Source: Sesamum alatum
Lineage: Eukaryota > Streptophyta > Magnoliopsida > Lamiales > Pedaliaceae
Direction: 5' to 3'
Length of the DNA stretch: 64,000 bases
Assembly: GCA_034509735.1 (NCBI GenBank)
Contig: JACGWO010000013.1
Location: 17,690,136-17,754,135, forward strand
Shown: piece after piece, positions 33,957 through 45,791 of the stretch
Layout of the letters: each line of letters opens with the position of its first letter
How positions within the stretch are numbered: position 1 is the stretch's first letter
Position numbers and translations under genes: made by a program
Notes under the pieces: generated by a model
Told to the model about the DNA's origin: nothing
Seen by the model: the letters and a program-made list of their open reading frames with translations, nothing else
The model's database searches: none

Positions 33957-36900
33957 ATGGATAGTAGCATACAAGAGACTCTGCTGAGTACTGCAGCAGC
34001 GCAAAAAGGTGATTTGAAGCGAAGGATTTGTGAAGAATCCAAGAAAATATGGAGGGTTGCGTTGCCTGGTATTGTTTCGAGGGTGACTTCATTCGGAACG
34101 ATTGTCATGACACAGTCGTTTGTTGGACATATAAGTTCGGTGGATCTTGCTGGATACGCACTTGTTCAGACTCTATGCGTGCGATTTGCCAGTGGGATAC
34201 TGGTATGTTCTTGTTCAATATCCCTTTATCTCGTACTTATAACACGATCTGAATTGAACCACAAAGTCATGCATCTGTTTCTTAACTTAGTTATCTGTAT
34301 ATTGATGATTGAAAGTGTTGGAAAATAAAGCATATATGTGAAGCACGTTAACACATATTGCACATAATCAGTTTCGGTGATTACCTCAATGCTATGGTAT
34401 GTCAACACGCACCGGAATTAATTTGTGACACTCGGATCTTTGTGGCTCGCCTACAAGCTCCCTATGATATCTTGGATCTGCAAGCACGCCCTACGAACTC
34501 GTGTATCTGCAAGCACGTCCCTTTCACGGCCTTGTCACGATCGCCCTTCTCTCGCTCCACATAGATTGCTACCAGAGCTATCCACCAGAATTTACATGCC
34601 TTAAACCCCCGAATAGTAATTGTGTATCTGATTCCATAGAAGCACCCTATTTATAGGTGTGCACGAGAGGAGTCCAATCGAAATATGGATGATATTTAAT
34701 ATCTCCCACTCATACATATTTGACATAGCCTCTCTAATCCAAAATTTCTCATCTCCCATCCCCTCTTTCATACAGGGAGTAAGGCGTGCGACCAAGCGAG
34801 AAAAGAGAAAACATGAGGAGAGTTATATTAAGTCACCACCAATGCTAATATAACTCATCAACTCAAAAAAAAAAAAAAAAAAAAAACTCGCTATGTACCC
34901 CAAACCTCGTGGACACACTTGATCAAGCATCTCTAGATCTCTCAACAAATAGAGCATGGTTGACCCTCTCAAATTTGCTTCTACGTTCATGACTAGTCAG
35001 ACATACTCCGACTAAGTTGCCCGGGCTATGAACAATAGAACATAAGTGCGTCGCCAATCTGGTTCTTCCTCGGCCTCTCACATCAATCAGTTTGGCCTTG
35101 ATAGCTTTCCTAGATATGCTCCGACAGACCGCATCACTCGTGGCCATTGGAAAGCATGCTAAAGTAGCATCATCAAGCTTATGCCTCATGACATGGTCCT
35201 GAGTCCCAAAGGGTACAAGGGATTGTATGGGCTCACACAGTGACGAAGCAGGGATCTATTCAGTCACTCCCTATAGTAGGTTGTCTTTAACGCACATGTA
35301 ATATGATCACATGCTATGATGGAACCCTCACTCAACTTGGGCATGTCACTGCTCTTAACATCATATGAACCTGAGTTCAGTCGCTGTCCAAGCGCCTAAC
35401 CTGCGTATCACCAGACAGTCACCCTCTTGATATCTTCTAGCGGTTCGCATGTTCAGCTGTAAACAGGCTTTTATGAAGTTTAGACATACTTCATAGTCGA
35501 TCACGCATGATCTCATCCTAGCTCTTTAGCTAAGGCGACCTTGGTTATAGGTTTAACCTCCATCACTCTTAAAGCGTGAAGGCGATCATTTGCATGACTC
35601 ATTTATGCGAAGTGATTCTTTCTAAGCCTTATCCTGCTCGCTATCATAGCGCCAGCGAGATACCCGTGTGAGTGGGTCAATCTAAGCCTGGTGACATTCA
35701 CACATATATGTAAAATAGACACAGTGCTCTAACGAAACAAGAATCACATATTCTTATTGATGAAAACTTGTTCTTACATGCTCAAAACTTAAATCCTACG
35801 CGGTCTCATGCTACTCACATGCCTTTAAAATACGTCTCTACGCAAAGGTTTAGTAAAGGGATCTGCTATCATATCAGTAGTAGGAATATGCCTGAGAACC
35901 ACTTGGCTTCGCACAATACTATGATGAATGAAGTGATATCTGGTATCTATATGCTTAGTCCTCCCATGGTACTTGGGGTCCTTCGCATATGCTATAGCGG
36001 CTGTGTTATCACAATAGTTAACAACAGCATCATCAACATGCGCCGAAATGCGCAGACTCTTGAGGAATCTCCTCAACCAGATAGCCTCTTGGACTGCTGA
36101 TATACGAGCCACATATTCTGCTTCCATGGTGGACAAAGAGATGCACGGTTGTTTCTTGCTGCACCAAGTGATAGCAGTACCTCCTAACAAGAATGCATAT
36201 CCCGATGTGGATTTGCGTTCATCTCTTTTCGCCGATCCATCAACATCACTATATCCAACCAGCTTTAAACTTCCCCCATGGTAGGTCAAAGGCATATCAC
36301 TTGTTTCTTTTAGATATCTGAGTATCCTCTTGACCGCTACCCAGTGGTCGGTCTAGGATTACTTTGATACCTGCTCACCATTCCAACTGCAAAGCACAGG
36401 TCTGGTCGAGTACACATCATGGCGTACAATCAAACTTCCTACAACGCTAGCATATGGAACCTTGGCCATGCGTTTCTTTTCTTCTTCTGTCTTAGGGCAC
36501 AATTCTCTGCTAAGAACACAACTTTTGTCCATGGGTGTGTCACACAGGATTGACATTGTGCATACGAAACCGCTCTATGATCCTTTTGATATAAGTCTCT
36601 TGAGACAAGCTCAAAAGTTTCTTAGAGGGATCTCGGTGTATCTTAACACCAAGTATGTACTTAGCTTCTCCCATGTCCTTCATCTCAAATGTTGAGGACA
36701 ACCAATTCTGAGTGGTGACAATCATTTCCATGTCATTTCCTGCCAACAAAATGTCGTCCACGTACAGTGAAAGAATCAGAAACTTCTTTCCACTTCTTTT
36801 GACATACACACAGTGGTACTCCTCAACTATCGTGAAGCCTATCGAGGTGATAGCTCAATGAAATCAATAGTACCACTGCCTGGATGATTGTTTCAGGCCA

Positions 36901-39900
36901 TAAATAGAACGTTTTAAGCGGCACACTTTGCCTTCACATCCCATTTCCTGAAAAGCTTTAGGTTGATCCATATAGATCTCCTTATCCAGTTGTCCATTGA
37001 GAAACGCTGTCTTTACATCCATCTGAAACAGTTCCAGATCTAGGTGGGCAACAATGGCTAGAAGTAGGCGAACAGAGGCAAATCTCACCATTGGGGAGAA
37101 CGTCTCTTCATAATCTACACCCTCTTGTTGGGTATAGCCGTTCGCCACCAATCGAGTTTTCAATTTATCGATGCTTCCATCTGCCTTACGTTTGACCTTT
37201 AGAACCCACTTGTTCCCAATAGTCTTACGCCCAGCTGGAAGATCAACTAGCTCCGAAACATTGTTCTTAGCCATAGAGCACATCTCTTCTTCCATTGCAG
37301 TTATCTACTCTTTTGCATTCGGTAAAGTCACAGCTTCTTCGTAAGTAGTTGGTTCATCCACATCTACAGAAACACACACAATGGCTTCCCCTTCGATCTC
37401 ATATCGACGAAGTGGTATTCCTCCTCTTTTGCTTCTTCGCATCTGTGGATTTTGAAAGTTATGTTCCTCTAGTGAACAACTCCCCCTTAATTTGGGGTCG
37501 CTTTCATTATCCCCATCGATTGCTGGGTAAGAGTTTGGAGTCTCACCCTCGCCAGGGATAGATGCGCTACCCTGAGGATATCGTAACTCGTATAGTTCAA
37601 GATCCCCTTTGACTTCACTTGTGCTCGGGAAATCCTCTTCAAGGAAATCTACATCGCGGGACTCAATTTCTGGCATTCCTCTATCAGGTTGCTCACCGTG
37701 CATCACATAGCCTTTAGAGTGGTCACAATATCTTATAAAGATAAGTTTGTTGGCTCTAGGACCCAATTTCCCATACTTATGAGAGGTACTATGAACAAAC
37801 CCTGCCAACCCCCATAGGTGTAAGCCTTCTAAGTTGGGCTTTTTGCGATGCCATAATTCATAGGGAGTCGAAGGAACAGATTTGGAGGGCAAACGATTTA
37901 AGATGTAGGCAGCAGTCAAAATTGCATCTCCCCAAAATGATATTGAAAGATTTACTTGCGCCATCATCGATCTGGCCATTTCCAGAAGTGTACGATTCCT
38001 TCTCTCTGCAACCCCATTTTGTTGCGGAGTATGTGGAATCGTCAATTGCCGTATGATTCCTTTTTCCTCACAAATTTTCTTGAATTGCTCAGAAAGATAT
38101 TCTCGCCCTCTGTAGTTCTTAGAACTTTCAGATTCGTATCTCGTTGATTCTCAACCTCTACTAAGAATCGCTTAAAACAAGCAAGCGCTTCTGATCGGTG
38201 AGATAAGAGATATACTAACCCATAGAGTGAATAATCATCAATGAAAATGAGAAAATAATATGCACCGTGACGTGCTCTCATCATTGGCCCACATATGTCT
38301 GAGTGGACTAACTCTAAGGGGTGAGTAGCCCTCTTAGCCTTCCCAAAAGGCTTTCGGCAGGCTTTTCCCGCCAAACATGGTTCACAAGGAGGAAGGTTGA
38401 CTTTAGCGAGAGAACCTAATAGGCCTTCTCGAGCTAACCTAGTCATCATTTCTTGTCCTATGTGTCCAATCTCGCATGCCAATTGACAGAGATTTTATCA
38501 ACAGAACAAACAATGTAAGAAACACATTCATTTGCTGATTCTAGCATGAAAAAACCATTATTCATAAATCCTAAGCCATAAAGGTCTTTACCAAAATAAA
38601 TAGACAAACCCAATTGTTCAAACAGAAAAGAAAAACCATGTTCCATTAATGTTGTAATTGAAAGTAGATTACATCGAATGCTAGGTGCATATTGCACATC
38701 ACTAAGGAGTAGCTCACGCCCAGTGCTGAGCTTGAGTTGGTATGAACCAATTTCAAGGACCTCCTCTTGTGCGTTATTGCCCATAGCAATGTAATGGCTG
38801 CATGCTGGCACTCGATGGTAATCTATAAATCCAGCTCAATCCCTTGTCACGTGTTTTGTTGCGCCTGTATCTACAATCCAACCAAGGAGAGAATTAACCA
38901 CAAAAACTTGTGAGCACACAAAAGAACATAGAGAGCTGGGGTTAGGTCTTACCTTCTTTGGCTCAGTGCAATCACAAGCAAAGTGGTCAATCTTTTGATA
39001 GTTATAGCATTTGGCCTTTGCTACGTTTTTCTTTCCACCCCGTTTTCCTTGGCGACGCTTCATAGCCTTGTCACCTTGTGGGGCCACGTTCTGGCTTTGG
39101 CTTTGGCTCTGGGTCTGGCTCTGTCTTGCACCAGTCGGTTTATTCCAATGCTTCTCTTTATGGGGCTTACGCTAACCGGCATGTGCGATCAGGGCAGCCT
39201 GCTGAGCACATTCAGTTTCTCTACGGTCAGACTCAAGTTTCAAATGATCGGCTACACTCTCAAACGTTTTTATTTGCTCATTGTGCGTTAGCACCAGCTT
39301 CACGTGTCCCCAAGTCTGCTCAGGTAGCGACCTAAGGACTGCCAGAACTTGTTGTTCATCACTGAGTTCAGTACCGATATTCTGGAGTTCTCGAATCATA
39401 TCCTTCATCACATCAAGATGTTGGATCATCGAGTGTCTTGGGTCAAGCACATACTGATTGAACTTAAGGGTCAAAGCCCTTAGTCTTGTAGCTAAAGTGC
39501 TACCATATGCGACCTTCAAAACTTCCCATAACTCTTTAGCCGTTGAATATTTCTCATATTCACGGATCAGATTATCATGCATGCAGCTCAGCATAGTAAA
39601 GCACGCACTCAAATCTTGATCCCACCACTTATTGTACGCGTCCAACTCGCGACGATATTGGGCAGTTTGTCCATTTTCAGGCTCCACTGGTTCAGGCATG
39701 TTAGTTGTGAGATGCTTACGAATCTTTTTGTGATGTGGGAAATACTGACTATGCCACATTGCATAGTTTTGGCCATCTAATTTGGCACTACCATGGATGT
39801 CAGAAAAAGCTATATCGGTCTCATTACTGTATTACATGCGCATTCATGTTAGGTACTGTTCTATGATCTTTTCTAGATCCAAGTAAAAACTTATTACTTT

Positions 39901-42900
39901 CTTTAATTCAGTGGGATCGAAAATTTCGCATCCATGCTAATAATCATCTCCCACAATTATTAAAGATCATAATAGACAATTACCAATCCAAGAATAAAAT
40001 TGCATATGTCCATGAAAACATGCCATCAATAATATAAAATGAATTGAATTCGGTGCTTCATGTTGAAATAATCTTATGGTCTATGGTAATAATCAGCGAA
40101 ACATATTCCCAAAATAAAATACATAGCCTCAAAATGGACCCATTTCCCGTAAAATACAATACATATATTTGGCCTACTACATCAATCTAGAAAAGCAAGG
40201 GGATACCGCATTATCACCATCTCCATAAATTATTTCAATCATAAAATTAAAAAAAAAAAAAACACACATTATTCATGAGCACCCGAATTTCAATTCACAT
40301 GCCATATAACAATAAACACTTATAAACATAGTATGCAAATTATCAAGAAATGCACAAAAGTTATATCCTAAGGCATACACAATCACTCAACAAAAACAAT
40401 GATGATTTTTGCACTTAAAAAAAAAAATAATATCTCATAAAGGTAATATTTCACAATGGTCAAATTTCCTTTAGAAAATATTTTTGTTTTCTTTTTAATT
40501 AGCAAAAATAGGAAAGAAAACAATAAAATACAAAAAAATAGAAAAAAAAGTAGTCTGTCGACTCGGCTCGGCTTGGCGCGAGCCGGCTCAGCCCTACTAG
40601 CGCGCGGTCAGCACCTAGTCAGCCCTAATTTTTTTTGAACTCCGGCGCCGGCCGTTTTTCCGACGACTGGTCTTTTTCTGGCGAAAAATTAGAAAACCCA
40701 TATCTTACTCATTTTAAAGCCGTTTTTTATGAATCATATACCGTTTCGAACCTCTTTTCATGCCCAACAATGTAGCACAAAAATACTCAGGAAAAAACAA
40801 CATATTCAGATCAGTTTTATGTGAAAATAAAATGATTTTCAAGAACTAGGGTTTTGATTTTCTCATAAACCATTCATCTATTTTTCACCAAAATTTAACC
40901 ATGTGATCTTCATATCAAAAACCACATATGATAGAAAAAAGACTACAAAAAGACCCACAGATCTCGTGTAAAAAGGGAATTTGAATTTTTCATATAACAA
41001 GTGGGTTTGCACATTAAATATACTAATTTCTTCAATATGTAAAAATATATCATGCTAATTACATATTTAATCTCATGCTTCATAAGATAGTTTCATAGCA
41101 TAAAATTAAATTCGCACATGCTTTGCAATATAAAGCGAGTACAGGCCCTAATGGCTCTGATACCACTGTTGGAAACATGTATGTGAAGCATGTTAACACA
41201 TATTGCACATAATCAGTTCCGGTGATTACTTCAATGTTATGGTATGTCAACACGCAACGGAATTAATTTGTGACACCCCGATCTTTGTGGCTCGCCTACA
41301 AGCTTCCTACGATCTCTTGGATCTGCAAGCACGCCCTACGAACTCGTGTATCTACAAGCACGTCCCTTTCAAAAAGTATTCAATGAGATCAGCTAGAATT
41401 AAGTTATATATATATATATATGTTGCAGCTAAATGTTGAACTGTTAATTACGACTGTGATGGAGAAATCGAAATTCTAAGTGTATCGATGCAGTTTTGCC
41501 TGCATCTACGCGCTGCATATAACATAATTCAAGAAAGCAAACAAGAAAATTGATTTTCTGTGGTGCATTTACTTGTCGTCTCGCAGTTTGGAATGTCGAG
41601 TGCAACTGAAACTCTTTGCGGCCAAGCTTTTGGAGCAAAACAGTATCACATGATGGGCATTTTTCTGCAACGGTCGTGGCTGGTCGACCTCGCTGCGCTA
41701 ACCATCTTACTGCCCGTTTTCATCTTTGCAACACCAATATTTAACCTACTCGGCGAGGAAAAAGACATTGCTAAATCTGCAGGGCACATTTCTCTGTGGT
41801 TCATTCAATTTCTCTACAGCATGGTTTTCTCCACGACAATTCAAATGTATCTGCAAGCACAGCAGAAGAACATGATCATCGCATGGTTATCTGTTATGCA
41901 ATTCGCGATCCATATTCCCTTGTCTTGGCTTTTTGTCTATGTTCTGAATTGGGGGCTCAATGGAGCAATGGCTGCACTATGCATATCTTCGTGGTTCTTG
42001 GTTTTTGGGGAATTTGTTTACATTTTTGGAGGTTGGTGCGCTGATTCATGGAAAGGCTTCTCTTCGACTGCCCTCAAGGACATATTTCCAATAGTGAAGC
42101 TCTCAATATCCTCTGGTGTGATGGTCTGGTATGTCTCTCTATCTTGCTATTATATGTTTGCATAATGAAAAGTTTTTCATTGCGCAAAGAATCTGATTGG
42201 CCGAGAACTGCATTCTTGTTGTTTGCTGTCGTTTTTGGTTGGTTTATGATAGCTTGGAGTTGTGGTACTACGCCATTCTGGTCTTACTGGCTGGATACAT
42301 GAAAAATGCAGAGGTTTCGATATCCGCCTTCTCTATATGGTGAATAATCCTTCAACACATTGTCTCAATTTGTATTTTCCTGTATTCTGAAGACCTCTGC
42401 TGACTGAAGTTGAATTTTTCAGTCTTAACTTTGTTGCATGGGAATTCATGATCTGCCTCGGCATTATGGGCTCTGCAATGTATGTGTTTACTCATGTAAA
42501 CCAGAGTATACGTGTGATTTCGCACTATTCTTGTTCCAGGATCGATAAATCTGTTCTCGTTTTCTTTCCTGAACAGCGTGCGCGTTGCAAATGAGCTCGG
42601 GAAAGGAGATGCTAAAGCCACAAAGTTCTCAATCAAAGTATTGATAGGCACATCAGTTACAATAGCGCTATTCTTCTGGATTCTCTGCTTGGTATTTCGC
42701 AGCAAAATAGGATACTTGTTCACGAATGAAGAGGAAGTGGCGCAGGCCGTGTCAGACCTCTCTCTTCTCCTCGCTTTCTCAGTGTTGCTCAACGGCATTT
42801 ATCCTGTGCTCTCAGGTTCATCAATCTTTTGTTCTCTAGTTAGACGATTTGTTAGCAGTATACCGGTTCAAGTACGGAAACCTCTTGAACTCCCTGAGGT

Positions 42901-43511
42901 TTAACGCATCGTTCTTACATTTTTCTGTACACTTTTGCATTTGTATACTACTAGGTGTGGCAGTGGGAGCAGGGCTGCAGACGAAAGTCGCAATCATTAA
43001 CCTTGTTTGCTTCTATATCATTGGACTACCAATTGGCGCGGTTCTTGGATATGTATTTCAACTTCAAGTGAAGGTGACACATCTATCCATAACTAATATT
43101 TTAGCAATTCTACACAACTCAGATCGTTAAATACCAGTAGTACAAACACAATCGTTCGGCTATAGACTCTTCATGGGAGCAACCGTTGCCATACAGACTA
43201 ACAACGCACGTTAAGATGCATGGTTACATTACATATATCTCAAGCTGGTATCGGATCTTGTAGGGAATATGGATCGGAATGATGAGTGGAGTTGTTACGG
43301 AAACACTGGCACTTAGCTTCATGACATGGAGAACAAACTGGGAACATGAGGTAAAAAGCATGCATGATTTCTACACCCGAAACAAGTGAATTAACCGGTT
43401 ACTCACAACATTGCTTCTCTTGTTTTGCAGGTATCGTTAACCTCAGCACGACTGAAACGATGGTATTTGAAATCTGCAGATGATAATATGCAAAGTTCTG
43501 ATCATTCTTGA
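33957..43511 (+). CDS. MATE efflux transporter, DETOXIFICATION (DTX) family
   Basis: This is the one apparently intact host gene. Eight exons with GT-AG borders: 33957-34202, 41587-42128, 42253-42339, 42423-42479, 42577-42815, 42955-43073, 43264-43350 and 43431-43511. They sum to 1,458 bp, 485 residues plus a TGA, with all phases matching. The protein has a short acidic N-terminus, then two MatE domains (about residues 40-200 and 260-420) and probably twelve membrane helices. Conserved family signatures include SSATETLCGQAFGAKQYHMM, IQMYLQAQ, ISAFSICLN, VRVANELGKGDA and GAGLQTKVA. It resembles the plant DTX21-26 clade, which moves organic compounds out of the cytosol in exchange for H+ or Na+; substrate and membrane cannot be told from sequence. 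Intron 1 is 7.4 kb because it holds an antisense copia element. I chose ATG 33957 because it follows a CAG acceptor-like site; an in-frame ATG at 33945 lies upstream. Confidence 0.93.
34316..34860 (-). repeat. 3' LTR of the intronic copia element
   Basis: The first 211 bp (34316-34526) match the right LTR. The sequence beyond, to about 34860, has no counterpart at the right end but contains CCTATAAATAGGG (34656-34644, - strand), a good U3 TATA box, so the true LTR is probably about 545 bp. The outer limit is set by a TGATGAG start on the - strand before an A/T homopolymer and is approximate. Confidence 0.65.
34861..35824 (-). other. 3' non-coding region of the intronic copia element
   Basis: Starts with a run of about 22 A residues (34866-34887) and holds no coding frame. 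It separates the RNase H end from the 3' LTR. Confidence 0.55.
35825..36295 (-). pseudogene. Copia RNase H domain
   Basis: The - strand frame contains GYSDVDGSAKRDERKSTSGY, then STMEAEYVA and TKHIDTRYHFI, the conserved order of Ty1-copia RNase H. It ends PFTKPLRRDVF. The frame itself is open for 156 codons but is separated by shifts from the reverse transcriptase upstream. Confidence 0.85.
36359..37295 (-). pseudogene. Copia reverse transcriptase (RVT_2), frameshifted
   Basis: Three - strand pieces (37295-36864, 36809-36540, 36556-36359) carry NKWVLKVKRKADG, TFSPMVRFASVRLLL, DVKTAFLNGQL and the YVDD active-site motif. Shifts between them interrupt the polyprotein. Confidence 0.85.
37305..38811 (-). 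pseudogene. Copia integrase and pre-integrase, frameshifted
   Basis: The HHCC zinc-finger region (HIGQEMM... CEPCLAGK), the first catalytic aspartates (VHSDICGPM and FIDDYS) and the glutamate-containing segment QQNGVAERRNRT are all visible, but in three frames (38811-38458, 38482-38042, 38045-37305). The C-terminal variable region runs to about 37305. Confidence 0.85.
38836..39087 (-). pseudogene. Copia zinc knuckle and protease start
   Basis: The gag zinc knuckle reads CYNYQKIDHFACDC, so the second of the CCHC cysteines is changed to tyrosine. The protease active-site motif WIVDTGATKH follows. The damaged knuckle agrees with an inactive element. Confidence 0.8.
39172..39835 (-). pseudogene. 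Copia gag (UBN2-type)
   Basis: A 195-codon open frame from 39759 with LDAYNKWWDQDLSACFTML, TAKELWEVL and the LLRSLP-like phrase VLRSLPEQTW, typical of copia gag. The frame extends upstream without ATG to 39835 (KLDGQNYAMWHSQYFP), so the original start codon is lost or lies further up. Confidence 0.8.
39836..41152 (-). other. 5' leader of the intronic copia element
   Basis: About 1.3 kb between the primer-binding site and gag, without a coding frame. An island at 40555-40680 is GC-rich (repeated GGCTCGG/GCGCG words) in an AT-rich setting. Confidence 0.55.
41153..41165 (-). promoter_or_regulatory. Primer-binding site (tRNA-Met type)
   Basis: TGGTATCAGAGCC on the - strand, one base inside the right LTR, is the standard Ty1-copia minus-strand primer site. 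Confidence 0.9.
41167..41371 (-). repeat. 5' LTR of the intronic copia element (probably truncated)
   Basis: 205 bp matching 34316-34526. It lacks the part that contains the TATA box in the left LTR. Either the LTR really ends here, or this LTR lost its U3. Confidence 0.75.
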
Positions 43512-44105
43512 CTTGAAAATATTTGAAGTAGATCAGTAGACATCCCTGGAAAGATCGTCGCCTTTCGTCCCGGGCTCTTGTGACCTTTATCTCTCAGGTG
43601 ATAATTTGAAGAAACGATTTCGAGCATGTTCATTTTAGCCATATGAGTTGGAGTAGAATCAATTGTTTTGCCAATAAAAGGAGGATCCTGAGCAGAATTT
43701 CTGGGCAATTCTGAGAAATTTTTATGTGTGCTGTAATCTGTTTAACATATGTTCTGTGTAACAGTGTGGTGCAGCTACTTGTAGAATATATGTTACTTAT
43801 ATAAACATTCAAATGTTTATAAAGTATTTATATTATTATTTTAATTTATAAAATTATGAAGTTTATGTCTTATATATTAGTATAACTAAATTATACATAT
43901 TCTTATATATGTACAAATATATTTTATATAAGTATATATAAATAATACAAAAAAAATTAAAAATAATAATAATCCGGGTAGATTCGGGGCCAAACCACTA
44001 AGACTTGGACCTGCCCCGGGACCCGTTTAAGGGATCAAAACCCGTCCTATTCGGGGCAGGTCCGGGTCTAGGTCCGACATGAACCCCGACCCATTGCCAT
44101 CCCTA
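43512..44105. other. MATE 3' UTR and flank, ending in a hAT-type terminus
   Basis: After the 3' UTR, 43960-44105 contains repeated CGGGTC/GACCCG words and ends CCCATTGCCATCCCTA. Its complement, TAGGGATGGCAATGGG, is a common plant hAT end. The opposite end was not found, so this may be a remnant. Confidence 0.4.
43673..43678 (+). terminator. Probable polyadenylation signal of the MATE gene
   Basis: AATAAA about 160 bp after the stop codon, in an otherwise AT-poor 3' UTR. Confidence 0.5.
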
Positions 44106-44108
44106 TTC

Positions 44109-44384
44109 CACTACAAAAAAATAGCTTGATAGCAACGAAAAATGTTGTTGCTGAAATCAGCGTCGAACTAATTATTAAGTAAAATTCTCGTTGCTAATCT
44201 ACACTACTTAATGAATATTTTAAACAATTCGTTGCTAAATTTGTGAGCAAGTAAATTTTTGTTGCTAAATTCATTAACAAGTAATTTTTTTGTATTAAAT
44301 AATGCATTAGCAACAAAAATTTTACTTATTAATTAGCTCGACGTTGATTTTTTTTCGTTGCTATCGAGAATTAATCTTGTAGTG
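44109..44384. mobile_element. CACTA-type MITE
   Basis: A 276-bp element beginning CACTACAAAAAAATAGC and ending ATCTTGTAGTG. It is flanked by a perfect 3-bp duplication TTC (44106-44108 and 44385-44387). The arms are inverted through CTCGATAGCAACGAAAAA-type and TTAGTTCGACG-type blocks. It encodes nothing. Confidence 0.92.
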
Positions 44385-45358
44385 TTCTAAATATAAGCCC
44401 AAATACGAAGGAGATCGAGTGTGATGATTTTTCCTTTAAATCGTCAAAAACTACATTTCTTGCTCTATAAAACTACAGTTTATTAGCTACGGAAATTTTG
44501 GGACGGAAAAAATCTGTAACAAATTGCACCGGAATTTGCAACAAGTTTGCCACGTAAATTCCTTAGGGGCCAAAAATGTCTCAAATCCGCAAACTTTGAT
44601 GAGAATCGGTGGCTTCTTTCTGGCAAAACCCATAACAATTTTGTGTGTCATTAGTAGTAGAAACTTTGCTCGCAAATTTCATCAAAAACTCCCTATCGTC
44701 AAATATTTGCAACAAATTTTGCACGGACATCCCTTGTTGCAGAGTTGCGACGTATTTGTGACCACTTTGGGTCATGTTAAGGACAAACCAGCTTAAAAGT
44801 TGGGTGCCATTGGAAATTCATTGATAAGTCATTCTCAGATTGCGATAGATATATTTGCAAAAGAGAGTTGTATGTCGCAAGCCCCGACGTGGGATTTTGT
44901 TATGGAACTTTTTAATGTCGCAAATTGCAATGATAAAATTACGACATTAACTTATTTCCATTTCAAAAATCCGTCACAAACTTGTCTCAAATATAAGAGC
45001 TACTTTTAGTTACGAAGTCCGACCCGATCATTCCAAATTTAACAACCATATTCTAATAGTCTCTTAATTTGTCGCTAATTCGTCGTTAATCCGTTTCGAG
45101 TACCTTTAGATATAAGCAACATTTTCTCATTTGTATTATGGCACTCTTACATCTCAATACCCACAAGCTCTATATTAATTAAGTATCGAATTTTATTTAT
45201 TTTTATATCTTAGATCGAAATTTGCCACAATAGATTTTAATAGACGCACTACATAAGGTGAAGCGGACAGTACGTTATTAAACATGTAAGAGCTCAGTCT
45301 TGTTTTATATTTTTAGGTTTCAGCATAAATAATTTAACATTTTATTTTCTTTCTTGAA

Positions 45359-45361
<3 letters not shown>

Positions 45362-45390
<29 letters not shown>

Positions 45391-45391
45391 T
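45362..45391 (+). repeat. (TA)n microsatellite
   Basis: About 15 TA units. Confidence 0.95.
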
Positions 45392-45504
45392 GTCTTTACT
45401 TAAATTCATGTGTTGCATGTGTATTGTCATTTCGATATTAATTAAAAATTGCAATTATGTATTTTATTTAAATTCTGTTTTGATGTGCATGCGTCTAGGT
45501 AATA

Positions 45505-45775
45505 ATGGTAAGACAATTGAGAAATTGGATATAAAAAAAAAACTACTTGAGAATGTGGAAATTAGAAGTTTGAGGCTGATGTTTATGATTTCATAAACTG
45601 AGATGAATATTAGAAAGCATATACAGATGACGAGGAAATTAGATGTACGTGCAATGAGTGCAAAAATTGTAAGTTCAAAACAATATATGAAGTTATGTAA
45701 AGACCTATTTAGGAAAGATTTTGTGGACTATTATTATTATTGGACTCACACATGGCGAGGAACAGGTGTGCGGTA
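45505..45775 (+). pseudogene. CACTA transposase-associated domain remnant
   Basis: The ATG at 45505 begins MVRQLRNW, as in the N-terminus of the TNP2 proteins elsewhere in the window. Then, through several frame changes, EEIRCTCNECKNCKFKTIYE and DYYYYWTHTWRG can be read, matching the cysteine-rich 'KIKC.C.KCKN' and 'YYNWTSHGE' positions. In the left paralogue nearly all of this is deleted. The sequence belongs to a different CACTA family than elements 1 and 2. Confidence 0.65.
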
Positions 45776-45791
45776 GTATGTTTGGATTGCT

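Larger units (their letters stand above)
34316..41371 (-). mobile_element. Ty1-copia LTR retrotransposon in intron 1 of the MATE gene (decayed)
   Basis: The LTR at 34316 onward is matched by 41167-41371. On the - strand, the base after the right LTR is followed by TGGTATCAGAGCC (41165-41153), the classical initiator tRNA-Met primer site, which fixes the orientation. Gag, protease, integrase, reverse transcriptase and RNase H follow in the normal copia order, all frameshifted. Five-base flanks GAAAG (34311-34315) and AAAAG (41372-41376) could be a target duplication with one mismatch. Being antisense to the MATE gene, its LTR promoter would read into the transporter intron from the opposite strand. 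Confidence 0.9.

Noticed and set aside
33814..34108. - strand frames opposite MATE exon 1
   Set aside because: Shadows of the sense exon, which has the conserved MATE motif and matching splice phases.
35768..36100. + strand frames across the intronic copia element
   Set aside because: Antisense shadows of the RNase H and RT frames on the - strand.
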